50,027 nt of DNA from contig NZ_FQZK01000032.1 in the NCBI RefSeq assembly GCF_900141985.1, forward strand, positions 1-50,027, read 5' to 3'. The first letter of the stretch is position 1, and each line of letters opens with the position of its first letter. Source of the DNA: Nocardiopsis flavescens (GTDB taxonomy: Bacteria; Actinomycetota; Actinomycetes; Streptosporangiales; Streptosporangiaceae). The position numbers and the translations under genes are program-made. Of the stretch, positions 22,101 to 29,200 are shown in pieces. The notes beneath the pieces are model-generated. The model ran no database searches. It was given only the letters and a program-made list of their open reading frames with translations, and had not been told where the DNA came from.

Positions 22101-25100
22101 CGGGTTCCAGGACGGCGAGGCGGGGATCGAGAACGTCCCGCTGGCGATCGAGAAGGACGGGCGCGAGGTGCTCGACGCCGCGGTGGTCAACGCGGCGCTG
22201 CTGGACGGGTGGGAGCGCACCGGCGGCCCCGGGCGCCTGGACGCCGCCGAGGTCCAGGACGCGGCCCGGCACCTGGACCGCAAGATCACCGACATCGAGC
22301 GGGCCGCGGGGATCACCGCCCGCAAGCAGGAGATGCTGCTGCTGTCCCTGACGCCCGACGCCACGGAGGACGCCGTGACGATCGCCGAGTTCGGCGACAC
22401 GGTGGTCAGGACCCGGGCGCTGGTCGACACGGACCGCGCCGTGATCGAGGGGGTCAGCGGCGAGAGCCGCGCCCGCGACTCCGACCAGGAGGGCACCCGC
22501 CGGTCGCAGAACACCTCGGAGAGCCGGGCGCAGAACGCCGGCCTGGGCGGCCAGGTCACGGAGACCGCGCGCCCGGCGGACCGCCTCCGGGAGAACCTCG
22601 ACGCCGACAACGCGGCGCTGAGCGGCGCCAAGGACGGGGTGTCCTCCGGCCAGCGCGAGGGCGCGGTGGCCGAGGGGCCCGGGACCAAGCGGATGTTCCT
22701 GGTGCGCGTGCCCGCCCGGTGGCTGGTGTGGGCGGAGGACTCCGGCGGGGACAGCGGCCCCGTGGGGAGCCAGACCGACTCCTCCGTGGTGCGGTGGATC
22801 GACGAGGACCGGGCGCGCGCCTGGGGGCTGGACACCGACGCGCCGGTCATCACCCGGTACTCCGAGGCCGAGGCGGCCTTCACCAAGGCCGACGCCGCCT
22901 ACCTCAAGGCGCGCGGCGAGCTGTTCGAGTTCGTGAACGAGGTGGACACCGACAACGCGGGCGACACGACGCGCCTGGACTACCGGGAGCGGGACGGCCG
23001 GTACCGCGAACTGGAGGAGGCCCGGAACCGGGCGATGCGCGACATGGTCGACGCCATGCGCGACCTGCGCGAGCACAACGCGCGCAGGGCGGCGCCCGTG
23101 GTGACCGGGACCGAGGGCACCCGGGTGGCGCCGGTGGAGGGGGCTCCCCCGGCCCCGGCGGAGACGACGGGGCTCACCCCGCCGACGGTGATCACCGAGG
23201 AGGGCGAGGGGAGCCGCGGGCCCGTCGGGGAGACGTCCGTGGAGAAGGCCCCCGGGGAGGAGCCGGCCGCTCCCAGGGACATCCGGCCGCCGAAGACCGT
23301 GCGGTTCCGGTTCCCGGACTCCGACGCGGAGTCGGACACGGAGGCGGAGCCGAGGGGCCCGGTCTTCAGGGAGGACCGGGAGTACGGGGAGTACGGGGAG
23401 TACGGGTTCCACGGCCTGCGCGGCGTCGACTCCGACGACGACTTCTTCGTCTTCGACCGCGGTCGCCCCGCGCCCGCCCCGCGCGCCGAGCACCTGATGA
23501 CCCCGGCGCTGCGCACGGAGAACCCGGTGCCGTTGCAGGACGAGGAGGTCGACCTCTACAACGCCACCCCGCCGGGTATCCCCCGCGTCGCCCCGGTGCG
23601 CGCACCGCTGCCGCCCCTCCCCCCGCCCGCGCCCGCCTCCACGGAGTCCGGCCCGGTACGGGAGCGGACCGGCACGGAGGCGTCCGCCGGGGACGGGTTC
23701 ACTCCGCTGGACCCGGAGCCGCCGGTCACCGCGACGGAGGGGGACACCGGGGCAGAGGAGTCGGGAGAGGGCGAGGTCCCGGCACCGCCGGCGCCGAAGC
23801 CCGTGGTCACCACCACCGAAGAGGGAGTCGAGGCCACCACGCCCGCGGAGGAGACCCCGCCTCCGCCCGCACCCGAGCGCACCGTGACCACCACGGAGGA
23901 GGACGCCGAGACCGCCACACCCGTGGAGGAGGAGACCCCGGCGCCGCCCGCGCCCGTGGTCACCGCCACCGAAGAGGACACCGGCGTCGAGACCCCCACT
24001 CCACTCACGTCCGAGCACACCGTCACCGCCGCAGAGGACACCGGGGCCGAGGAATCGGGTGAGGGCGAGGTCCCCGCGCCACCGGCGCCGAAGCCCGTGG
24101 TCACCACCACCGCCACCGAGGGCGTCGAAGAGGTCGACGGGAGCGAGACCCCCACCGGCATCGAGACCCCGGCGCCACTCACGTCCGAGCACACCGTCAC
24201 CGTGACGGAGGAGGACGCCGGGGCGGAGGAGTCGAGCGAGAGCGAGGTCCCGGCACCGCCCGCGCCGAAACCGACCGTCCCGGTCACGGAGGAGGGCGGC
24301 GGGACCGGCGGGGAGGGGAGCCGCCTTCCCGCTCCCCCGCCCGATCCCCCCACCCGCCGGACCGAGGAGCCCGCCCCCGAGGACACCGCCGTTCGCAGCC
24401 GCACCGAAGACGGCACGGAGCCGGCGGAGGAGCCGGCGCCTCCCGCCCCGCGCGAGCACGGCCTGGGCCGGCGCGGCTCGGACGGGGTCCTCCGGTTCCC
24501 CTCCGAGGCGGACATCGTCCCCTACGGCGACCTCCTGCACGACCCCGGCTTCAACGGCAACACCTACGACTCGCAGCCGCGGGCGACGCAGAGGTACGTC
24601 GACGCCTACACGGCCGACGGCTGGATCGCCGAGTTCTCCCGCCTCCCGAACCTCGACGAGGCGACGGTCCAGGCCGAGCTCGACCGGCTCCGGGAGAAGA
24701 GCCGCACCAGCCCCGGCTGGCTCCTCTACGAGATCGACAACGGCCGGTGGCCCGTCCTGTCCTCGCTGCCGCACCTCCTGGACGGCGGAAGCCTCACCCC
24801 GGAGCAGGCGGAGGTCGTCCGGAGCGTCGTCGAGTCGCGCTACCCCGAGGCCGCCCTGGAGAACCTCCGCCACGACGCCGGACCCGCCGGGCGGATCGCG
24901 GAGACGCTCCCCGACAAGAGGGGGCGGGGGTCCTACCCCGACGCACGGGAGGTCCTGGACATCATCGACCGCCTGGACCGGGCCACCGACCCGAGCCTCC
25001 CGGAGGGGGTGGAGGCGGTGCGGGGCGTGTTCGGCTTCGACCACCTGGCCCCCGGCGGCACAGAAGACCCCGCGTCGCTGGTCGGCCGGACCTTCACCGC

Positions 25101-25599
25101 GCCGGGCTTCACGTCCGTCTCCCTGGGCACCCGCCCCAGCGCGTCCGGCGGCGCCCCGACCGACATCATCCGCCTGTCGCTGCCGCCGGGCACGCGGGGC
25201 CTGTGGGTGGGCGACCGGAGCCTGCACCCCGGCGAGCGCGAGATCATCCTCGCCCGGGGGACCGCCCTGCGGGTCCTGTCCTTCGAACGCTGGGGCCGGG
25301 GGTGGGCCCTGCACGCAGAGGTCGTCCCGGAGGGGGCCGCGCCGCCGCCCACCGAGACGGCGCAGGAGGCCCCCGGGTCCGAGGAGGGCGTGTCCACCGG
25401 GCTCCCCCCGGTGGAGGACACCGTCCACGGCGGGGAGGGGGGACCCGTCGAGTCGCCCCCCGGCCCGCCCGCGGTGCCGCACACCCCGGCCGCCGAGGAG
25501 ACGGAGCCGGCGGCCGGCGGCGGGAGCGTCCCGCCGACCCGGCAGGAGGAGCTGAACTCCCTCTTCTCCGACGCGCTCAGCCCCTCCTCCGGCTCCTGA
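13195..25599 (+). CDS. Giant protein A: WXG100-like N-terminus, modular core, C-terminal ADP-ribosyltransferase toxin
   Basis: The 4134-residue protein starts at ATG 13195 (GGGAG 7 nt upstream; Met3 is an alternative). Residues 1-235 are a WXG100-like helical domain (LTGTKWPDVDEDRL, then hydrophobic EIAWAIATAKFTFGAS), as in ESX-exported CpnT-type toxins. A proline linker and a second helical block (329-520) follow, then a disordered P/E/T/G-rich stretch to about 1400. Four beta-rich modules follow at about 1400-1637, 1740-2241, 2403-2948 and 2996-3251, each with counterparts in giant protein B. After an acidic, proline-rich repeat linker, residues 3765-4060 match an R-S-E ADP-ribosyltransferase: Arg3943 (AVRGVFGF), FTSVSLG with Ser3974 and Ser3976, and Glu4014-Arg-Glu4016 (GEREIILARGT). 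The C-terminal 70 residues are proline-rich. It probably transfers ADP-ribose from NAD to a protein target that is not identifiable here. Export by type VII secretion is inferred, and no adjacent immunity gene is recognised. Confidence 0.88.
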   Translation: MGMEIPDELANLFYGLTGTKWPDVDEDRLRDVSDMYSTVEYILATELPELIVVLRRKVQSTFDGRTTEYFENSLAQFTAGQRDYVGEAAQLAADIQKYAKESANQVEYAKWMIIGQLIQLALEIAWAIATAKFTFGASLAWISMFRFIRSQAIRRILNWLVWNLLSHLFVAQLFGVTMDLLIQRIQMDQGNRDEWDKELTRMAAAGAFVEGLLSAGLSFGADLFLNKQLAKLFGDNLPDPVVPPPVRDIVPEPPPGPVGRGPEPTPDPPPLRDIPETLPTPTPRTPDPGPLDPPPVREGAPDPPGPPNGPPGPPPGGGPPPPAPRPPGSITPEFDKDLVTLFARNSNEFLSPAQRPNTASRGIGHGERFIDGAGDVFARHFRDELGEGAARQLGRDYAETLLRNWNTPRATSALDDVLGGAPLPQSTRDHLARDVPRAFADTVAEFGNRWRDRLTALGIGAGSGAFEGYMGEGLTNLIFSPEQEWKASGMSAVAGAATSVVHDLSVAGGLKAIDSLSDLHALNNTPVDLPDPDGSGTRGPVPDGGGDGRDQPFAPGRGNGGGFGGNGFGGNGFGNEEGPVLRLRGGGGDDMSFDLGSEFGSEFRSEYGDDDGDDVSTIAPSEEWSALDGRRSEDGEGGRGRPGEEAAAGPRERTESNGERSGPPAQAGGERNVPRTESSGGTESGGRFTPPPAPAESGGQNDTRSGGGDRTGGSGNVGRNGENPLAPPSAEQNNGLTGGDERTDETGDEAESPLPSPPAEQGEQDTTVTERGGETGDEAETPAPVPPAEQNTGGDERTNETGEDNENPLSPPPPAEQGEQGGQNTVPTGEDGGAETTLTPPGGEGEQNTTVTERTGETGDEAETPLPVPPAEQDTGGGERTNETGRDDGTRLPPPPAGEEGRNTTDDQNVVRERTVTEGETGVTVAPTVPRNGEEGLDGSTRDGRRTVAEDGFLGVEEVAEHGPAVSETPVHQVAPPAVQSPPAGEAQGSRDTSAHRGGGRGPLPGGRTEQPSPRAEDGGADNGVRSGAAREDGVFRTGQGDPEVHESGGLTPLPPGEGGSGPPERRGGETDLDAFFRSLTPPVESTSSDGTVRPATVPGDEGRPPRLESTSDAEKTDDGLTPEDPGPPPPPPPAPPREEDADKRTPAPTDKDARKPSDERRGREDRDRRPPKEPVTEETLTPAPPPGEEGGEETVTDPLASPPAEETGGEFRDPRTTPSEEVRTGRTESLPPPPPGEEGGEETVTDPLAPPPPPAEETPEKTPEKKAATPPPPVEEESSEDPLAPPPGEETVGKTSEVPPPPPEEKAPEEKAPEKKAAEETGTEGTETPPPPPEEKAPKEETPRRKAPEEPPPPGEEGSRSTPPPPPPPPGEEAVTPLPPPPDPLSGPPEPEGAPGPVRLNYLIDSRWIESYGVRVDPDAVLDTRADLPADVRAPLRRKLESDPRDFFSRDGVTATSADGTAYTLRLRSTDDWHTGGRDRGGAEKAKYKGLHDTQTQSSRGESGMVGSARRPVVAFQANLLGVDGLPAPAAGFRASAFGGSAVQQQSGDTGHTQTLTTEMTGEGTAYTTELTAEWSPDRPPPPPAADTPRARAEGVDLGPTPSRAPIEGGVELVLMGGLRRRDDLPERITFTDPFLPPPAAEATTGEEGTGTGGGPPDRTGDPVGDEEAPRRYGGYLANSHPISIDAITRRVETPDSGTDTGSERTAPDRGAPREGRSRWRDLLTPWKPRDRDPAETPTGLNSWISDRLGFEAPGEGSNTRTVLHRPRPGSGEPKVATHPKSGSRAVRREMDRRGVLEVFADDIVMTQLPTMTDEPRTVRIPDAKGGTRLLTIWAPPTSMELVPEAPKDFNMKFTDRYARGASVLANRLKGFFVAVSGGVVTRVPGDAVRVDAPYFEARFQRVWAKGRGRSDNSWDAHLFHSTDTAVYRTRRTIAVWLDGDAEPTYFDASGLEAVTADDVRRLDGDPPETAEVERTGDPFLDREGGPTHFGDALVRDVTHEDGSEMREEDGGLPQSFFRDFAHQVLTQIDRDYPGLVLPHLAVPGTPAPENPHAGWNHRRNRRTAELNTETVLARINSSDFRADRDAWLSGQVEIKLVETKFLPFGNEVRERRFTVPDHISVWPRVEVLGYSEAADPLDTSHTGSTTGSSSNINRKSDKITSVTAEGRTGVTLRGVSSGVDSFGAPNQGGGVHFRAANEFRTRKQSEYGVSATAETNVKDKSGSRVLFADLRFSAWMGPDDSLVPRSARWDAPSRTGMGRELFGDGEGLPDPPRARAELHTPRNGRRFALDAPPEQPPAPPRKLPSSQAKRLFDNGASAFLPENLPLRTPPSSPPARLETITEVAEDAETAVEGAPPPEGTTEGTPPPEGTEGAPPVGRTTDTAVGRDTRTPEPELRIEPTDRARRLSQTFSSVQAFNPALLRRDSGVVTVTTLTYSGLDRDHWAFSRAASSREGAAAIIAGNTSPQSLAASPGLQRDGGSRFRVQLDDGIAPWRTRPTTATWYIPTHVASALLREFAVMEPNQVKEISYGFGTSRESVFSTALTARGVFSSQPTAATPEQAPRGSAGPIVQPGVELRYTPYGHGRGESSSVTFRTRREVKFTGSTFEFVTHGVILQATEHKKDFDFLFSVPRSPGAGDYSAWTAQVRDAQKTMVPALWVFAQGLVDDQLTWGPDGRVTKGAHPPPQGPHRRLELKPDLHGKGYDTRPVHVPGLISQLEQRLRRGGWELTTHSREDLVQTVTSHLNRGMANLSGVEVRVVPTDTRWESSEWTPRIKDRSRVATLDLGLFPMPSTVEQIGGRMEFVDRNVKVTSESESESSFRGYGAGGGVDLLGPIGNREDPATGRQVGAISAGGTPGYRRQKLVEDASAENRAREETQERVVFTPYAVVTTPTRVDASLRIGDQVFNASVVDGEAQSVHPLPYLETLGRGADTEPPGTRYRPASFTRTDEGSYEDDWAAVNRGRDGRGFQDGEAGIENVPLAIEKDGREVLDAAVVNAALLDGWERTGGPGRLDAAEVQDAARHLDRKITDIERAAGITARKQEMLLLSLTPDATEDAVTIAEFGDTVVRTRALVDTDRAVIEGVSGESRARDSDQEGTRRSQNTSESRAQNAGLGGQVTETARPADRLRENLDADNAALSGAKDGVSSGQREGAVAEGPGTKRMFLVRVPARWLVWAEDSGGDSGPVGSQTDSSVVRWIDEDRARAWGLDTDAPVITRYSEAEAAFTKADAAYLKARGELFEFVNEVDTDNAGDTTRLDYRERDGRYRELEEARNRAMRDMVDAMRDLREHNARRAAPVVTGTEGTRVAPVEGAPPAPAETTGLTPPTVITEEGEGSRGPVGETSVEKAPGEEPAAPRDIRPPKTVRFRFPDSDAESDTEAEPRGPVFREDREYGEYGEYGFHGLRGVDSDDDFFVFDRGRPAPAPRAEHLMTPALRTENPVPLQDEEVDLYNATPPGIPRVAPVRAPLPPLPPPAPASTESGPVRERTGTEASAGDGFTPLDPEPPVTATEGDTGAEESGEGEVPAPPAPKPVVTTTEEGVEATTPAEETPPPPAPERTVTTTEEDAETATPVEEETPAPPAPVVTATEEDTGVETPTPLTSEHTVTAAEDTGAEESGEGEVPAPPAPKPVVTTTATEGVEEVDGSETPTGIETPAPLTSEHTVTVTEEDAGAEESSESEVPAPPAPKPTVPVTEEGGGTGGEGSRLPAPPPDPPTRRTEEPAPEDTAVRSRTEDGTEPAEEPAPPAPREHGLGRRGSDGVLRFPSEADIVPYGDLLHDPGFNGNTYDSQPRATQRYVDAYTADGWIAEFSRLPNLDEATVQAELDRLREKSRTSPGWLLYEIDNGRWPVLSSLPHLLDGGSLTPEQAEVVRSVVESRYPEAALENLRHDAGPAGRIAETLPDKRGRGSYPDAREVLDIIDRLDRATDPSLPEGVEAVRGVFGFDHLAPGGTEDPASLVGRTFTAPGFTSVSLGTRPSASGGAPTDIIRLSLPPGTRGLWVGDRSLHPGEREIILARGTALRVLSFERWGRGWALHAEVVPEGAAPPPTETAQEAPGSEEGVSTGLPPVEDTVHGGEGGPVESPPGPPAVPHTPAAEETEPAAGGGSVPPTRQEELNSLFSDALSPSSGS
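15488..15849 (+). repeat. Near-identical 113-bp direct repeat inside giant gene A
   Basis: Copy 1 (15488-15600) and copy 2 (15737-15849) are offset by 249 bp, which keeps the frame, and differ at only a few bases. They encode TTVTERxGETGDEAETPxPV followed by PPAEQxTGGxERTNETG. Looser relatives of the same unit surround them. This linker evidently grows and shrinks by in-frame recombination. Confidence 0.8.
23750..24275 (+). repeat. Triplicated GAEES-(PAPPAPKP) linker repeat before the ART domain
   Basis: Three copies (about 23750-23820, 24045-24115 and 24220-24272) encode GAEESGEGEVPAPPAPKP or a close variant. The last two are preceded by TPLTSEHTVT / APLTSEHTVT. The segment is acidic, proline-rich and presumably disordered, and joins the modular core to the toxin domain. 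Confidence 0.75.
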
Positions 25600-25737
25600 C
25601 GCACGCGTCCCCCCGTGTACACCCCGGGGTCGACGGCAGCACGTGTTCCCGTCACCGGACCGCAGTACAACGTGACAGGGGGGACGCATGCGGTGCCGGC
25701 CAGGCGGGACCGCGCCCCCGCACGGGAAGGAATGCCG

Positions 25738-26106
25738 ATGTCCAACGACAACCTGACAGTGCTCCCCGAAGAGATGGCGCGCGCCGCGCAGGAGCTGCGC
25801 GAGCCGGGCCGCCTCCTGCGCGAGGCCTTCTCCCAGCTGCGGACGGCGCGCATGTCCCTGGGGTCGATCTGGGGGTCGGGCGACGACATCTCCGACGCGC
25901 TCACCAAGAACCTCACGCCGATGATCGACTCGCTGGACGAGTACGGCAACGCGCTGCCCACGGCGTTCGACCAGACCGCGGACCGGACGCTCCAGATGTC
26001 CCGGAACTACGGGAACTCCGAGGAGTACGCGATCGACGTCAGCGGCGGCCTGGACCACCGGCCGGGGCCCGGCGGGGGCGGCGGCGGAGGCGGCGGCCGG
26101 TACTGA
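25738..26106 (+). CDS. Small WXG100-like (ESAT-6 family) protein with poly-glycine tail
   Basis: The 122-residue protein is read from ATG 25738, because GGAAGGA lies 7 nt upstream; the ATG at 25732 overlaps that site and the further upstream extension looks non-coding. Two predicted helices flank a turn, SLGSIWGSGDDIS, around Trp45, resembling the W-x-G turn of WXG100 proteins but as W-G-S-G. Y91-G-N-S-E95 after the second helix fits the YxxxD/E export signal of type VII secretion. The tail is glycine-rich with nine consecutive glycines and ends in Arg-Tyr. The gene lies 138 nt downstream of giant gene A, so it could be a co-exported partner or secretion chaperone of A. It does not resemble an immunity protein. 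Confidence 0.75.
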   Translation: MSNDNLTVLPEEMARAAQELREPGRLLREAFSQLRTARMSLGSIWGSGDDISDALTKNLTPMIDSLDEYGNALPTAFDQTADRTLQMSRNYGNSEEYAIDVSGGLDHRPGPGGGGGGGGGRY

Positions 26107-26145
26107 CGGCACCCCCGGCGCGGGCCACCGCCCGGGCGGGAACGG

Positions 26146-26192
26146 GAACGGCGCGGAGCGGCACCCCCGGCGGGGGCCGCTCCGCGCCGTTC
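26146..26192. terminator. Strong bidirectional hairpin between convergent genes
   Basis: The arms 26146-26162 and 26176-26192 are a perfect 17-bp inverted repeat (left arm GAACGGCGCGGAGCGGC). The 13-nt loop can itself pair CCCC with GGGG. It lies 39 nt past the stop of the WXG100-like gene and 20 nt past the stop of the OmpA-domain gene, so it probably ends transcription in both directions. It lacks a T-run, as is common for actinomycete terminators. Confidence 0.75.
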
Positions 26193-26212
26193 GCGGACCG
26201 GTGCGCGGCGGG

Positions 26213-29200
26213 TCAGGCGTCGTCGCGCGGCTTCCAGACGCGGCCCCGGCCCGCCTTGTGCGGCTTGGCGGGCTGGGGGCGGTAGGCCGGCGCGGCCTCG
26301 GCGTCGTCCAGCGGCCCGGGGGCCGGCTCGCGCTCCACCAGACGCCGCGCCTTCTCCTGGCGGGGGCGGGCGGCGGTCGCGGCGGCCCGGCCCGGACGCA
26401 TGCCCCGGGGCTCGGCGAGGCGGGCGGGGACCGGGACGGCGGAGGTCTCGGCCTCGCCGTGCTCCGAGGGCTCCGGACGGTCCACCCGGACGACGCGGAC
26501 CCGGCCCGCCTTGCGGCCGGGGGCGCGCTGGTGGCGGACCTGTTTGCGGGGCTCCTCGGGGGCAGCGGGTCCGGGCTCGCGGCGCGGCGCGGGCGCCGTC
26601 GCGGCGGCGGTGCCTCCCCCGGACGGGGCCGCCGCACCGGCGGGGCGGGTACCCCGGCGCACGGCGGGTGCTCCGGCGGCGCGCCCCGCGGCGGGCGGCG
26701 CCGCGGCCGGGGGGCCGCCCGAGAGCACGGCGAAGGCGTCGACCGACAGGGCCCCGCCCTCGTCGGAGGGGCGGTCGGCGGCGTCCGCTGCGGCGTGCCC
26801 GGTGTCCTCCGGCTCCGCCTCCGGGGCGTCGTCCCGGACCCGTGCGTCCCCGGCGGGGGCGGCGGCCTCGGCCGGAGCGGGCTCCGGGGCGGGCGCGTCC
26901 ACGGCGGACGGGGCGGCGGCCACGTCCGTGTTCGGGGCGTCGGCGGTCACGGCCTCGTCGGCCCGACCGTGCTCCTCGTGCGCCCGCACCGGGGCGTCGG
27001 CGGCGTCCGCCGCGTCCCGGACCGCGCCCGCGTCGTCCGCGGAGGCCTCCGGGGCCTGCGGTTCCACGACGGGTTCGGCGGTGTCCCGCACCGGGGCGTC
27101 GGCGGGGTGCGCGGCCTCGGGACGGTCGTCCCTGCCGGGCTCCGCCGGGGCGGCCTCCCCGGCCTCCCGCGTGTCCACGGCGGGAGCGGTGTCGTCCCGC
27201 TCCGGAGCGGACGGGGCGCCGCTCCCCCGGACCGGGACCTCGGGGCGGATGCTCCTGCCGGGCCGCACGGCCGGGGCCGCCTGCTCGGCGGTGTCCCGGG
27301 GCTCCCGCGCGCCGGTGTCGGCGTCGGCCGCGGTGTCGGGACGGACGCTCCTCCCCGGACGCACGGCCGGGGCCGCCTCCTCGGCGGAGGCCCCGGCCTC
27401 CCGCGCGTCCACGGACCGGAGCGCGGCGGAGGCGTCGGGACGGACGCTCCTGCCGGGGCGCGGGACCTCGGCCCCGGCCACGGCGGGCCCCTCGGAGCCC
27501 TGCCCGGCCACGGCGTCGGCGGCGGCCTCGCGGCCCGCGGCTCCCCCGGCCGCGCCCGCGGCCCCGGGGCGGATGCTCCTACCGGAGTGCGCGGCCGGGG
27601 CCGCCCGCTCGCCGGCGTTCTCCGCCTCCCGCACGTCCACGGACGGGCGATCGGCACCGCCCGCGCGGACCGGGTCCGCGGAGGCGTCCCCGGCATCGGA
27701 CGCGGTGTCGGCGCCGGAGTCCCGGGCGTCCGCGGCGTCGTCCGCGCGGTCCCCGGCCGCGCCCGCGGCCCCGGGGCGGACGCTCCTGCCGGAGTGCGCG
27801 GCCGGGACCGCCCGCTCGGCGGGGCCCCAGGCGTCCCCCGTGTCCGCGGCGTCGTCGGCCTCGGCCCGCAGGCCGTCGGAGTCCTCCCGGTCCCGCGCGT
27901 GCGCGGCAGTGTCCCGGACCCGGGAGTCGTCAGCGGCGGGCGCCACGGCGGCGGCCTGCTCGACCGGGGTCTCGTCCCACCAGGAGTCGTCCTCCTCCTC
28001 GAAGGCCTCGGCCCGCGGCGGGGCCGTCTCGGCGGGCGCACCGGGGCGTCCGTACTCGCCCTCGCGGAGCGCGCGGAAGGCGGCGTCCACGGAGGCCCCG
28101 TCGTCCTGGGACGCCGGCGCCGGAGCGGGCTCCCCGCGGGCGGCCGACACCTCTTCCTCCTCCTCGTCCCGCCGGGACCAGAGGTCGTCCTCGTCCTCGG
28201 CCCAGCGGGCGTCCTCCTCGGCCCCGGACTCCGCGGCCTCCTCGTCCCAGGCGCGGGTGAGCCGCTCCCAGACGGCGTCGTCGCCGACCGGGACGAAGGC
28301 GTCGTCGTCCTCCCAGTCCTCGGCCACCAGGACCGGGCGCCGCTCGGCCTTCATCCGGCTCCGGGACGCCCGCTGCGGGCGCTCGGACACCGAGTGGTCC
28401 GCGGAGTGGTAGGTGCGCACGGCCTCGTGCACCTCCTCGGGCGTCGCACCCGCCCAGGAGCAGTGGAACAGGGTGGCCAGCGGCTGGCTGGTCTGGGAGA
28501 TGAGCCCGTCCGCGTCGACCACGCAGTTGCCGCCCAGGGGCCAGCTGCCCAGGATGACGGCGGTGATGCCGCGCTGCTGGCCGTGCAGCAGCAGGCCGGA
28601 CAGGGCGTGCTCGTGCCGGGCGTCCGGCGCGGAGATGATGAGGGCGAGCGGCGCGCGGTCCTCGTCGGCCATGGCGTGCAGCTCGGAGGCGAGCACCGTC
28701 AGCGCGTCCTCGGTGGTGGCGACCAGGGTGACCGGCTCGCACGGGTTGTCGCGCAGCAGGTCCCGGCCGGTCTCACCGAGCAGCCGGACGGCCTCGTCGT
28801 CGGTGATGAGGACCCGGACCGCGAGCGGCTCGGAGGGGTCCAGGGCGTTGGCGATGAGGCGCCGGGCCGCCGCGTCCGCGCCCTTGCCGGTCAGGCCCAG
28901 GCCCGGGACGTGGTCGAGTTCGACGGTCACGCGCTCGTCGATCTCGTCGGCGGGCTCGGGGCGCGGCGGGCCCTGCGTCAGCTCCAGGCGGCGCGGGCGG
29001 CCGGTGAGGCGCCGCGGCAGGCTGAGCGCCATCCGCGGGACGAACGACCCGCGCTTGCCCAGGAGGTAGCCGCCGGCGAGCCCGGCGAACCCGACGACCC
29101 CGGCGACCGCGCCGTCGGGGATCTCCACGACGACGACCCGGGGGCCGTCGTCCTCGGTGACGGCGGAGGCGTTCTCCACGGTGACGACGGACTGGGCGAC

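Noticed and set aside
17919..24062. Plus-strand open frame of 2047 codons in another frame of giant gene A
   Set aside because: It is Arg/Gly/Ala-biased with no domain. The A frame continues without a stop on both sides and shows conserved modules shared with B.
20194..26637. Minus-strand open frame of 2147 codons spanning the A 3' end, the WXG100-like gene and the OmpA gene 3' end
   Set aside because: It crosses three convincing genes and a strong hairpin; low-complexity composition marks it as antisense openness.
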